A model generated the notes under the pieces. It had not been told where the DNA came from. It searched no databases and was given only the letters and a program-made list of their open reading frames with translations. Shown here piece after piece: positions 45,536-53,931 of a stretch of DNA of 63,754 nucleotides; position 1 is the stretch's first letter; every line of letters starts with the position of its first letter. The stretch is taken from assembly GCA_015233155.1 (NCBI GenBank), contig JADFYG010000037.1:1-63754 (forward strand), written 5' to 3'. The stretch comes from Candidatus Rifleibacteriota bacterium (GTDB lineage Bacteria; Muiribacteriota; Ozemobacteria; Ozemobacterales; Ozemobacteraceae). Position numbers and translations under genes: made by a program.

Positions 45536-45907
45536 CTAAAGGGTTTGCGTTACAGATGCAACAGAGATCTCAAGAACCCGGGTGAGAAATGAAAATTTTG
45601 CCTTCATCATGTCGAATTCGGAACCCTCTGATAAAAACTTCGCCTCACCAGTCAAAAGGAACCCTGTCCCCATTGATCGGTGACCCATCACCTCTTTGCT
45701 TCCCAGGGTTACCTTAACCCTGGGATTCTTGATGGTGTTTTTCTCGGTCTTTCGCATCGCGTAGGCCGGAATCAAAATTCTATTTTCACCGGTAAGAACA
45801 AGATAACTATTCCACGTATTCACCACGTGGGCATCATTTTCCGCCCAGGAAACGATGGAGACTACCCCTTCCTTCTCCATGACTTCAAGCAATTTCTTCG
45901 TAATCAT
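45536..45907 (-). CDS. pyridoxamine-5'-phosphate-oxidase-like FMN split-barrel protein
   Basis: 123 residues with an AGAGG site. EGVVSIVSWAENDAHVVNTW, RILIPAYAMRKTEKNTIKNP and VKVTLGSKEV match the flavin-binding split barrel. Such proteins bind FMN or F420. It is divergent from an Rrf2 regulator, 137 bp apart, with shared operator-like repeats, so its transcription is probably controlled by that regulator. Confidence 0.82.
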   Translation of the reverse strand: MITKKLLEVMEKEGVVSIVSWAENDAHVVNTWNSYLVLTGENRILIPAYAMRKTEKNTIKNPRVKVTLGSKEVMGHRSMGTGFLLTGEAKFLSEGSEFDMMKAKFSFLTRVLEISVASVTQTL

Positions 45908-45932
45908 AGAATACCTCTTCTCGCGATATTAT

Positions 45933-46028
45933 GGATATTTGTTATCTACGATTCCAGAATATCATTCGATTCTTGCAATGTCAAGAGCGGGTTGATATAA
46001 TTAAGATATCAGGGATATTCGTTGTCTA
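45933..46028. promoter_or_regulatory. divergent promoter region with repeated Rrf2-type site
   Basis: GGATATTTGTTATCTA (45933-45948) and GGATATTCGTTGTCTA (46013-46028) are direct repeats with two differences, 80 bp apart. The second lies just downstream of TTGCAA (45973-45978), 17-bp spacer, TATAAT (45996-46001), the regulator's own promoter. The first sits near the start of the FMN gene. Such a layout suits autoregulation plus control of the divergent gene. Confidence 0.7.
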
Positions 46029-46044
46029 TAATGGAGGATCCAGG

Positions 46045-46533
46045 ATGCAATTTAGTGTCGGCGTGGAGTACGCTTTTCATTCGCTCTTTTACCTCATTGG
46101 ATTACCACAGGGGAAAATCGTCGGCATCAAAGACTTGGCTGCACTCAACCGCCTTACGGAGACCTATCTCTCCAAGATTTTTTCCAAGCTTCGAAAGGGG
46201 GGCATTGTCCGCTCGGTCCCTGGCGTGAAAGGTGGTTACGAGTTGGCGAGGGAACCAGGAAAAATATCATTTTGGGATGTTATCGAGGCCGTGGAGGGGT
46301 CGTCACATTTTTTTCAATGCGCAGAAATACGAAAGAAGAATATTTTTGTGAAAGATCCGGGTATTTTTTCATCGAATTGTCCTTGCCTCATCAAGGTTGC
46401 CATTGCAGAAGGCGAGGAGCGCATGCGTGACTACCTGAGGGGAAAAAGCCTGGAATGGTTACATACTACGGTGGAAAAGGACTTTACCGTGGAAAGAAAA
46501 AGGGCAATTTCAAAGTGGTTCATGACTAAATAG
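46045..46533 (+). CDS. Rrf2-family transcription regulator
   Basis: 162 residues from the ATG at 46045 (GGAGG 46033-46037). The helix-turn-helix (VGIKDLAALNRLTETYLSKIFSKLRKGGIVRSVPG) and the wing KGGYELAREP are typical. Three cysteines follow: one in FFQCAEI and two in SNCPCLIK, positions used by Rrf2 members to bind an Fe-S cluster, so it may sense iron, oxygen or nitric oxide. Likely represses the divergent FMN-barrel gene and itself. Confidence 0.88.
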   Translation: MQFSVGVEYAFHSLFYLIGLPQGKIVGIKDLAALNRLTETYLSKIFSKLRKGGIVRSVPGVKGGYELAREPGKISFWDVIEAVEGSSHFFQCAEIRKKNIFVKDPGIFSSNCPCLIKVAIAEGEERMRDYLRGKSLEWLHTTVEKDFTVERKRAISKWFMTK

Positions 46534-46766
46534 ATCTCGCAAATTTTCGTCCGGAGAATGGTGAAACCGAAGAAGAAGCGCGGCATCACGCGATAGATGC
46601 ATTGACGCTTATCATCTTTTTTCGCAGCCACCACGTTGCCAGAGCTTTCCGCCGGAAGGCGAAATTTCTCATTAGGTATCCGCAATGTTCCTGACTATTA
46701 TACCTTGCACTATTGCCAAAATAAACCCGGCAAGATAAACTCGGCCATCTGAAGCAGGAGATGTAT
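46534..46766. other. intergenic region, no gene seen
   Basis: Nothing that I can support apart from the AGGAG site of the next gene near 46757. Confidence 0.4.
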
Positions 46767-48110
46767 ATGGGACGATGTTCGTTATGTGATCGTCGTAAGG
46801 GTCAGCGCGGCTGCCCGGCGTTGAAGAGTGCCATTTGTTCGGCGTGTTGCGGGGTGCATCGCGGAAAAGAGGTCACCTGTCCTGAAAATTGCACACATTT
46901 ACTCAACGCCGAATCTTATCAGTTGCAACGCCGCCATGAGAGCGAGTTGGCCGGATTCGAAGCTGAAATGCGGGGAATGATTGGTCATGAGGAAGCTTTT
47001 GAAAATGAGCTAAGGGTTATTGAAGGAGCCATTTCCGGAGCTGCGTCAAAAAATCCGGACATTGTTGACGGTGATGTTGCGCAAGCGCTCGATTTCTTGT
47101 TGCGTGTCGGGAAGAATCGGCTGTTCAGCCTTGCTTCGGAACCACGGGTGCCATCCTCCGGGGCCGCTCACGATGTCGTCAATGCAATAGAGGCTGTCTT
47201 CAAAGAGAATATCACATCGTGCAAAGACAAAACTTTGCGGGATTTTCTCAAATGCTTATATCGGGTCCATGTCAGCGTCCAGGATCATTACGATCCGAGC
47301 GATGCGACAGCATATCTCACGTTCATTGATGATTTTGTTTCTCCGCCAGGGAGTGACGATGAAATTGCCGAAGCCTTCTTCGATCAGGCTGCGGCAAAGG
47401 CGAGAATCTCTCAACTGGTGCCAGGTGAAACGATCAAAATGAGCTCTTTTTTTGTCACCTGGGAGCCGATCGAGGATGAAAGCAGTGCTCCGAATGAGAT
47501 CAGAGGCGAGATCGAAATCCTATACGAACAGATGATGAAGCATCCCGAGAATGCACCGGCGGTATTGCAAAAGCTTCTCCGACTGTTGGAAAAGTATCCT
47601 GATCAACCGATTCTTCTCGGGTATCTTGCCAATACATACAAGACTCTCCAGGATGACGCTAGATTCTCTGAAGTCGCTCGAAATTTATATGAAAAGCATC
47701 CGAATTATCTTTTCGGCCGATTGCTGCTGGCCGAAAAAGCTTTTCGTGACAAGGAATATGATCTAATGCCGTCTTATCTCGACGGAAAGCAGGACCTTTC
47801 ATTTCTTTATCCGGACCGCAAGGTATTCCATGTCTCGGAAGTCCTGGGTTTCAACTCCATCTGGGCATTATATTTTTGGGAAAAAGGCGACATCCTCAAG
47901 GGCAAGATTTTCGCCGATATCATTTGTAAGATTGAGCCTGATCATAGGATAGCAGTTTTGTACAAGGAAGCGGGAAAATCCGTTGCCAGGCGATTTCTGG
48001 ACTTTGTTTCACATTTAATGCCCGGGAAGGAGATTGCCGACAAAGGCGGGGTTGCCGATCCTCGCGTCCTGTCGGACAGCATGATTGAAGAAACTCGGAA
48101 ACGCTTCTGA
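46767..48110 (+). CDS. Cys-rich N-terminal / TPR-like protein
   Basis: 447 residues from the ATG at 46767 (AGGAG 6 nt upstream; an in-frame ATG at 46761 is too close). The first ~45 residues are Cys-rich: CSLCDRRKGQRGCPALKSAI then CSACCGVHRGKEVTCPENC, a zinc-type fold found at the N-terminus of several uncharacterised proteins. Middle and C-terminal parts are helical and TPR-like (for example LGYLANTYKTLQDDARFSEV). It may bind a nucleic acid or protein partner. Function unknown. Confidence 0.7.
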   Translation: MGRCSLCDRRKGQRGCPALKSAICSACCGVHRGKEVTCPENCTHLLNAESYQLQRRHESELAGFEAEMRGMIGHEEAFENELRVIEGAISGAASKNPDIVDGDVAQALDFLLRVGKNRLFSLASEPRVPSSGAAHDVVNAIEAVFKENITSCKDKTLRDFLKCLYRVHVSVQDHYDPSDATAYLTFIDDFVSPPGSDDEIAEAFFDQAAAKARISQLVPGETIKMSSFFVTWEPIEDESSAPNEIRGEIEILYEQMMKHPENAPAVLQKLLRLLEKYPDQPILLGYLANTYKTLQDDARFSEVARNLYEKHPNYLFGRLLLAEKAFRDKEYDLMPSYLDGKQDLSFLYPDRKVFHVSEVLGFNSIWALYFWEKGDILKGKIFADIICKIEPDHRIAVLYKEAGKSVARRFLDFVSHLMPGKEIADKGGVADPRVLSDSMIEETRKRF

Positions 48111-48177
48111 TCGAGGCAATTGGTGTCCGTTCTTCCGATCAGGAATATTCGTGAATAAGAGGGCTGCTGACTGAATT

Positions 48178-49194
48178 ATGCCTGAAAAATACCGTCCGCC
48201 ATATGTGCCAGTTCCTGCCATTGTTCGGATGGTCGGTGAAATTGCCGAATGGGTAGGTCGGCATGCTCTTGAAAATGAAGTTGCCCTTACTCCGCGACTG
48301 CGCAGAGGGAATCGTATTCGCACCGTTCAAGCGTCGCTGGCCATCGAGAACAATTCGCTGACCCTTGAGCAGGTAACGACCGTTTTTAACGGGAAAAGGG
48401 TGCTGGGGCTGCCTCGCGAAATTCAGGAAGTTCGCAATGCTTTTGCCGCTTACGATGTGATGGATCGATGGAATCCCGCCTCCAGCATTGATTTGCTTGA
48501 AGCGCACAAGATTCTTATGCATGGTCTCGTCGACAGGGCCGGTGCTTTTCGTCGTGGAGGAATAGGTGTTTTCAGAGGACGCCGGGTGGTACATGTTGCT
48601 CCGCCTGCAAAACATGTTCCGGGGCTAATAGGCGACTTGCTTAACTGGTTGGAGCTCACCGATGAGCATTCTCTCATAGCCAGTTGTCTCTTTCATTACG
48701 AGTTCGAGTTCATACATCCTTTCCAGGATGGTAACGGTCGTATGGGCAGACTTTGGCAAACACTGATTTTGAGCAAATGGAAGCCGGTGTTGTCCTATGT
48801 GCCGGTGGAAACAGTTATTCGAGATCGCCAGGAGGAATATTATCGCGTCCTCGCCTATTCAGACAAGGAGGGGAATGCGACCCCGTTCGTTGTATTCATG
48901 CTTGACGCCTTGCTTGCAGCAATCAAAGAGATTGCCGCCGCCGATCAAGTAACAGACCAAGTATCCGATCAAGTAGGTCGCCTGTTGAAGCTTCTCGAAA
49001 AGGGGGAAGCCGGGGCCGTTGCTTTGATGATCGGACTGGGCATTTCCCATCGGCCGACATTTCGGGAAAACTATTTGGATCCTGCTCTGGCCGCTGGGCT
49101 TATCGTGCGAACCCAGCCACATTCGCCTAGAAGTCCGACCCAGAGATACCGTCTCAGCGAGATAGGGCGGGTAATACTTGTAAAACAGAAGTGA
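48178..49194 (+). CDS. Fic-family protein (class II autoinhibited)
   Basis: 338 residues. The catalytic motif HPFQDGNGRMGR lies at 180-191; the inhibitory SLAIEN (S53 to N58), a class II (S/T)xxxE(G/N) element, is N-terminal to the Fic core, so activity is likely gated. Fic proteins transfer AMP or another nucleotide moiety to a hydroxyl of a target protein. A winged-helix-like C-terminal domain (about 270-338) is present, as in many free-standing bacterial Fic proteins. No partner antitoxin gene is next to it. Confidence 0.88.
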   Translation: MPEKYRPPYVPVPAIVRMVGEIAEWVGRHALENEVALTPRLRRGNRIRTVQASLAIENNSLTLEQVTTVFNGKRVLGLPREIQEVRNAFAAYDVMDRWNPASSIDLLEAHKILMHGLVDRAGAFRRGGIGVFRGRRVVHVAPPAKHVPGLIGDLLNWLELTDEHSLIASCLFHYEFEFIHPFQDGNGRMGRLWQTLILSKWKPVLSYVPVETVIRDRQEEYYRVLAYSDKEGNATPFVVFMLDALLAAIKEIAAADQVTDQVSDQVGRLLKLLEKGEAGAVALMIGLGISHRPTFRENYLDPALAAGLIVRTQPHSPRSPTQRYRLSEIGRVILVKQK

Positions 49195-49416
49195 AAGAAC
49201 CATCAGGAGCAATACTCCTTCAGTGGTGGCCATTGAAATAACCGGCGGGTTCATTTTACCGGATATAGTAGATTCGATTGTAGCAGGAGGGGGGTAGAAC
49301 TGAATCTACTATGATATAAGTTCAGGCGTAGACACTATTCTAAAAAAAACGGTGAGAGAATCGGCTAAAAATTTTAGATACAAATTTTGATACAAAATGT
49401 TTTTTCGGCAAAGAAA
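49195..49416. repeat. intergenic 11-bp inverted repeat
   Basis: ATAGTAGATTC (49265-49275) and GAATCTACTAT (49302-49312) are exact inverted copies around 26 nt. The surrounding 458-bp gap (49195-49652) has no gene that I can support; further right, TACCCCAGT occurs twice (49526 and 49538). Confidence 0.55.
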
Positions 49417-49439
49417 AAACCCGCTATTTCAGCGGGTTT
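49417..49439 (-). terminator. hairpin terminator
   Basis: AAACCCGCT-ATTTC-AGCGGGTTT forms a 9-bp stem. The minus strand reads a T-run immediately after it, so it is a likely terminator for the toxin-antitoxin genes to its right; it may also act on the plus strand. Confidence 0.7.
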
Positions 49440-49652
49440 CCCTGTAAAACAGAGCTGATCTCTATCACATTGTCGCATGCAATACGGCATCTGTAGATGT
49501 TTTATGCTTTGGAAAAAAATCGTTATACCCCAGTTTTCTACCCCAGTATTTTCGATGCTTGAAATTATTTTTTTCAGGAAATTTTCATCATCGGCAGGTG
49601 CCGGGATAACTTCTGAAAGCTCCTGACAGGTGGCTTCTACAGAAAAAAATGT

Positions 49653-49844
49653 TCATGCCTTTCGATGTTTTCTAGGTTTTATAGGTTTGAATGAAATCGA
49701 AAGAGGTTTGATCTTTGCCAGGCGGTCTTTATACTTTTCCTGAATCTCCTTCAAATATTCCATGACGGAGATTCCTCGCTTCTTGATTTCTTTTGCGATC
49801 TCTTCACGAACTCTGTGAATTTCCTGGACAATCGGATCTTTCAT
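49653..49844 (-). CDS. small basic hypothetical protein
   Basis: 63 residues with AGGAG 6 nt upstream. An acidic/basic helix (VREEIAKEIKKRGISVMEYL) then a Lys/Arg-rich tail. It looks like a small antitoxin-like or DNA-binding protein of the neighbouring HepT-MntA locus; no family is certain. Confidence 0.6.
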   Translation of the reverse strand: MKDPIVQEIHRVREEIAKEIKKRGISVMEYLKEIQEKYKDRLAKIKPLSISFKPIKPRKHRKA

Positions 49845-49947
49845 ATTTTTCTCCTACAGTTCTTCTGGAGTGCAAATGATTGGTGGAAGCAGATTCCCAG
49901 AGTTGAATGCGCTTATTATTTGCGAATGATCGTCGTGAGATTAGAAT

Positions 49948-50292
49948 TTACCTGCTTGATTCGGCAAGAATCTGATTTATAACCAGCCGAAGTCGAGGAA
50001 TTTCATCGGCAACGATTCTCTCGACAATGGAGCGGTCAACTCCTTCGTAGTCATGGGCAATGATGTTTCTTACGAAGTATGCACCCTGAACGGGAAGCTG
50101 TTCACTCCACGACTTGTTTTCTAACTTTTGAAGCGATTCCCCAATTTGGAGAAGACACATCAATACAGCATCGTATGCCATTAAGTCGCTAAACAGAGCA
50201 TCCAATGAGGGAAATCGTGTCTGATATCCCTGCAAATCCTCTATTTTAGCAAGAACGAATCGAACCCGTGCGTAGTCGCTCTTCTTAGACAT
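49948..50292 (-). CDS. hepT: HepT-like RNase toxin (DUF86)
   Basis: 114 residues. RNIIAHDYEG near residue 75-84 is the HEPN R-x4-H-x-Y active site (RNxxxHDY). Such toxins cleave RNA or are inactivated by AMP transfer from the MntA partner. The start lies 8 bp inside the MntA gene. Confidence 0.88.
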   Translation of the reverse strand: MSKKSDYARVRFVLAKIEDLQGYQTRFPSLDALFSDLMAYDAVLMCLLQIGESLQKLENKSWSEQLPVQGAYFVRNIIAHDYEGVDRSIVERIVADEIPRLRLVINQILAESSR

Positions 50293-50602
50293 ATACCAAA
50301 TCCCGCTCTACTTCTTCTTTTAATACTCGATTCGCGGAGTTCTTCGGCGCAATGTCAACATCACGTCCCAAGGCCTCCATCAATTCATGTTTGATTTGGT
50401 CTAGTCGAGAAAGCGCATTGAATCCAGAGTTATGCAGAAAAAACGGGGCTTCTATTTGATACAGAAGATCTATGTCGCTGTCGGCATTTTCTTCTCCGCG
50501 AGCAAAGGAACCGAATACGCCAAGAATGACAAAACCCTCGCTCTGGTAGCGACTTTTTAGTCTAACCAACTGCTGCCGTAACTCGCTCTTCAATTTTTCC
50601 AT
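50285..50602 (-). CDS. mntA: MntA-like nucleotidyltransferase antitoxin
   Basis: 105 residues. GVFGSFARGEENADSDIDLL is the minimal nucleotidyltransferase GSFARG-x9-DID motif. In described HepT-MntA pairs this enzyme oligo-AMPylates the HepT tyrosine. AGGGA precedes the ATG. Confidence 0.88.
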   Translation of the reverse strand: MEKLKSELRQQLVRLKSRYQSEGFVILGVFGSFARGEENADSDIDLLYQIEAPFFLHNSGFNALSRLDQIKHELMEALGRDVDIAPKNSANRVLKEEVERDLVYV

Positions 50603-50622
50603 TGCGCTCTTCCCTCGGTCGA

Positions 50623-50832
50623 TTATTTCATACCATCCTCGATAGCTTCGGACATAAGCTTGAGGTTTTTCCTGGAAATAGTGCCTGCAAATATCTTCAA
50701 CTCCGAGGCTGGTGTCCCTTGAGGCAATGAAAGCATTAAGGCTTTAACAAATTCCAATACCTGCTGCTGACGATCAATCGGCAGTTTGTCCAACCGGGAA
50801 ACAATTGCTTTTCTTAATGCGTTCTGTTTCAC
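50623..50832 (-). CDS. DUF2281-like small antitoxin-type protein
   Basis: 69 residues from a GTG with GGAG 5 nt upstream; a TTG start at 50865 would add 11 residues. The helix KLPIDRQQQVLEFVKALMLS resembles DUF2281-type antitoxins, with an AEI/EDG-like tail (SEAIEDGMK). It is 20 bp before the MntA gene, first of the locus. Confidence 0.6.
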   Translation of the reverse strand: MKQNALRKAIVSRLDKLPIDRQQQVLEFVKALMLSLPQGTPASELKIFAGTISRKNLKLMSEAIEDGMK

Positions 50833-50865
50833 GAGATCTCCAGTGGAAGGGAAAAATGCCTTCAA

Positions 50866-51346
50866 TTATGCAGTTATTATATCAGACAGATAGCAGATGT
50901 GCATTTCGAATAAATTTGCCGATCAATGAATAAAATTATCAAGCTTCGCTTTTTCAGGTTATTGTCAAGTTGCGTAAGTCAGATACGGAATTTTGCCAAT
51001 TATGACGTTTTCCTCGAAGAGCTTCGGCATTCTTATTTCCAACGCACAAGCCATCTGATATCATTACATTGAGCTGATCGACGTTCAACGTATGGGCTGC
51101 CGGAATATGTGGCACCTGAAACTTTTTTTCACAGAAACTGACGCGATTGTAATTGTTTCAGCGTAGACCATTTCTGTAGGAACGACACGTCAAAAGAAAC
51201 CATGGGATTTTCGTCGGCAAGTCAGCACCTCCACCTGATCGAACGCATCAAATTCCCGATATATTTTCCTATGGTTTAGGGTGCTCTCCACGTTTGCTCA
51301 ACCGCTCTTCTCAATTCTTCCTCACAAATTCTTTTTGTATTACCTA
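50866..51346. other. intergenic region, no gene seen
   Basis: AT-rich stretch of ~480 bp. No open frame with a ribosome binding site, no hairpin with a T-run. Confidence 0.4.
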
Positions 51347-51892
51347 TCATTTTATTATTGTAAACTGCTGAAAATCGCTGACAAGGGAAAGAAAAAAAGT
51401 TGATTCAGTCCCAACATTATCACTTCCGGTAATTCCCCTAAATTTTTCGACGCAAATTTGGAACCGGTATATTCCGGGTTCCCAGCCTTCTGGAATCTCC
51501 CAATCATCCTTGAGGTTCATTTCATAGGAAAACGACTCTCCTGGTTGAATTGGCCACTCTCCAGGCGAAGGTGGCGGTCTAATTGAATTCCGTTTTGCCT
51601 TAAGAAAAAAGAAAATACCATTGCGGGAGACAAGGGGAGGCCTCAATTGATACTCTGGGGGCGTTCCTCGCATTAAGGGCTTGGTTGAACCATTGTAAAC
51701 TGTCATTTCGAAGAGAATTGGGTCATCCATACGAAAACTTTGCTTTTTTACCTTAACGATAATTTTGATGGGGAATTCTGACAACGATTTGTTGGAAACC
51801 TCTTTCAGAGCAGTAATCGCTATTTGAGGCTGGACAATTACGGGAAAAAAGAAAAGGAAAAAGAACCCAAGTAAGCATGATCGATTGCGCAT
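51347..51892 (-). CDS. secreted beta-rich hypothetical protein
   Basis: 181 residues with GGAG 8 nt before the ATG. Signal peptide CLLGFFFLFFFPVIVQPQ. The rest is beta-strand-rich (ILFEMTVYNGSTKPL, FSYEMNLKDDWEIP, YRFQICVEKF), like an Ig-like or intracellular-proteinase-inhibitor fold. Function unknown. Confidence 0.65.
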   Translation of the reverse strand: MRNRSCLLGFFFLFFFPVIVQPQIAITALKEVSNKSLSEFPIKIIVKVKKQSFRMDDPILFEMTVYNGSTKPLMRGTPPEYQLRPPLVSRNGIFFFLKAKRNSIRPPPSPGEWPIQPGESFSYEMNLKDDWEIPEGWEPGIYRFQICVEKFRGITGSDNVGTESTFFLSLVSDFQQFTIIK

Positions 51893-52067
51893 TTTTTTTT
51901 CTCCACCTTATATGGGATAGCGCCGGATGCGTTTGAAATAAAACCTCCGGGGAGAGATTACGAGCTTTCCCCGGCATGCTGAGGCAAACCCCGTGGTCAG
52001 CCAGATGCGACTCCGCTGGATTGGGCTGACAGCTCAAAAATCACTCCAGAAAACACTCCAAAAAAGT

Positions 52068-52103
52068 AGCGGGTTTCCAAAGGTTTTTCTTTGGAAACCC
52101 GCT
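52068..52103. terminator. long perfect hairpin, possible bidirectional terminator
   Basis: AGCGGGTTTCCAAAG (52068-52082), loop GTTTTT, CTTTGGAAACCCGCT (52089-52103): a 15-bp perfect stem. There is no strong T-run immediately after it on either strand. It lies in a gene-less gap (51893-52330). Confidence 0.6.
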
Positions 52104-52118
52104 CTATAAGCTAGAATT

Positions 52119-52151
52119 GGAGCTGAATCGGACCGGAACAAACCCTCGTCC
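52119..52151. repeat. dispersed repeat family R, copy 1 (partial)
   Basis: GGAGCTGAATCGGACCGGAA followed by CAAACCCTCGTCC is 30 of 33 identical to 53800-53832. Confidence 0.75.
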
Positions 52152-52330
52152 AGCCGAATCCAGCAGATCATTAAGGAGCAAGCTGACCATCTAATTCCGA
52201 TAAAAATTGCCGCTGATTCCGGTGGGATCCAGCTGGAAATCTCGATGCCATAACGGCAAAGGATGCGCACAACCATCAGGGGCGGTATTTCCTGGGACAG
52301 CAAGGTCTCGTCGTGCTTCATTGGGACGTC

Positions 52331-53578
52331 TTACGTTTTCCCGAAATTTCGGCCTTGGAGTTTTTCTGCGACCGACTTAAGGGTGCTCAAGGGAAGGCAA
52401 ACCCTCAAAGTTCCGACGACAGGCTGAATCCTGAGCTGAATCCCGATCTCCAGGACCTTGAAATATGGGGGTACGATCCCCGCGAAACGTGGATTGCTTT
52501 CAATGAATTCGATGGTCGGGGAAAGGCTGGTGACGGGCATCCAGGATTCCCGAAAAATCCCGAAAATGCTACATATGACTTTTTCCATGAGGCCGGTTTC
52601 AGGTTCTGACAACGGGCGTAGGGGCTTCGGAAGGTCGCCGTTTCCGCCCTGATGCCTGTCGAGGATGGAATACACAACCTCGAGATCGATGGCAATGAGA
52701 GCCTTGCCATCAAGAGGTTCCAACTTGAAACCTGCCATGAAGCCGGGTCGTTGGGCTGGTCTGAGGAATTCCTCAAAGGAAATCTGATTCACTGAAATGA
52801 GCGAAGCATTGACCGGAGTCTTCGACCAATCGGAAAGAAGCCTCGCAAGTGATCGGGCAAATTCACCATGAAGGCTATCTATGGCGGTCAACTGGCTCCG
52901 CGTGAGCTTTTCTCCGGGGTCCTTCCATAGATCGAGCAGCGATGGATCGTTCAATTGGTCAGCGATGGGCACGAGAAAGCCAGGGAGTATTCCAATTTTT
53001 ATAATTTCCATGGAATCTTGAATTCTGACTTCGAAGTCAATCGAGAGAATCTGGGTGTCGGAGAGATCTACCTTGGCGATCTTCAGCTCATCGTCGATCC
53101 ACTCGATCGAAGGAGAAAGATCGATGACGTTGATCCATGCTTCCCGAAAGATGCCGAGACCACGTCTCGTTACTGTTTCCATGATCCCCCGTTCAGTTTG
53201 GGGGATACCAAACGGAACGGGCTCGTATTCTTTTGCGAGGAGACAATGAATGGCGTTCGACGTGAGTGCAAGGAGGGCTTTCCCGCTGAGCGGTCGGGAC
53301 ACGAACCCCGCCATGAAGGAAGCCTGCGGAATCGAATGGAAGAAATCCTCGGCCCCCATTGGTTCGATGCGAAGAAGGGTCATGGAGACGTCACGTCGAA
53401 ACTGCGCGGCAAGAAACGTCGCGAAAAGCCGGGCAAATGTTTCATTGATGTGGTGCAGGGCCTCCCGCTGGTTTCGGGAAAGTCCTCCTGGAATGAATTC
53501 TTGCCGGGTCTCTGGCTTTCGTTGACTTTTGTGCCGGCTTTTTGCGGGCATTTTCCGGGGTTTGTCCGAGTTGTTCAT
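52331..53578 (-). CDS. tandem FliM-middle-domain protein
   Basis: 415 residues from the ATG at 53578 (AGGAGG 5 nt upstream). Two homologous halves: each starts with LSRNQREALHHINETFARLF or LTRSQLTAIDSLHGEFARSL, contains a PGFMAGF or ASFMAGF core, GKALLALTS or GKALIAIDL, and ends with an amphipathic helix and a DFEV/GIQLRI strand. Each resembles the CheC-like middle domain of the flagellar switch protein FliM, but there is no SpoA C-terminal domain and no CheY-binding N-terminal peptide. It is a fusion of two such domains. No flagellar genes are near, so a motor role is doubtful. Confidence 0.75.
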   Translation of the reverse strand: MNNSDKPRKMPAKSRHKSQRKPETRQEFIPGGLSRNQREALHHINETFARLFATFLAAQFRRDVSMTLLRIEPMGAEDFFHSIPQASFMAGFVSRPLSGKALLALTSNAIHCLLAKEYEPVPFGIPQTERGIMETVTRRGLGIFREAWINVIDLSPSIEWIDDELKIAKVDLSDTQILSIDFEVRIQDSMEIIKIGILPGFLVPIADQLNDPSLLDLWKDPGEKLTRSQLTAIDSLHGEFARSLARLLSDWSKTPVNASLISVNQISFEEFLRPAQRPGFMAGFKLEPLDGKALIAIDLEVVYSILDRHQGGNGDLPKPLRPLSEPETGLMEKVICSIFGIFRESWMPVTSLSPTIEFIESNPRFAGIVPPYFKVLEIGIQLRIQPVVGTLRVCLPLSTLKSVAEKLQGRNFGKT

Positions 53579-53931
53579 GGCTGCCTCCTGAAAACACAAA
53601 ATGGGAACCAGTCTCCATTATGGCAATTTTAGCACATACCTTCAAAATGAATCTTCTGGAGAGATGAAAGCGGGTAAATTCATATATGACCGGATTTTCT
53701 GTCATTCTCAGGGCCCATCACCCCGCGACAAACTGACGGCAGGCTAAGAGTAGAAATCCTCGCCGGTCGAGATACTGACCGGACGAGGATCTGACCCGTG
53801 GAGTTGAAACGGACCGGAACAAACCCTTGTCCGACACTGTTCCTCTGATGTTGCTACCTCGCCTGTCTGCTTCCTCTGCAGGCAGTCCTGCCATCATCGG
53901 AAAGAAAAGATCAATGTCTGATCCCGATTGC
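53579..53931. repeat. dispersed repeat family R, copy 2
   Basis: 53743-53832. A stem CCTCG-CCGGTC-GAGATACT-GACCGG-A-CGAGG is followed by the 33-bp piece shared with 52119-52151. The first 66 bp match 55405-55470. No gene in the gap. Confidence 0.75.

Noticed and set aside
52034..52321. 95-codon minus-strand frame that might be transposase-derived
   Set aside because: It spans a perfect terminator-like hairpin and a dispersed repeat, and I could not match it to any transposase motif.
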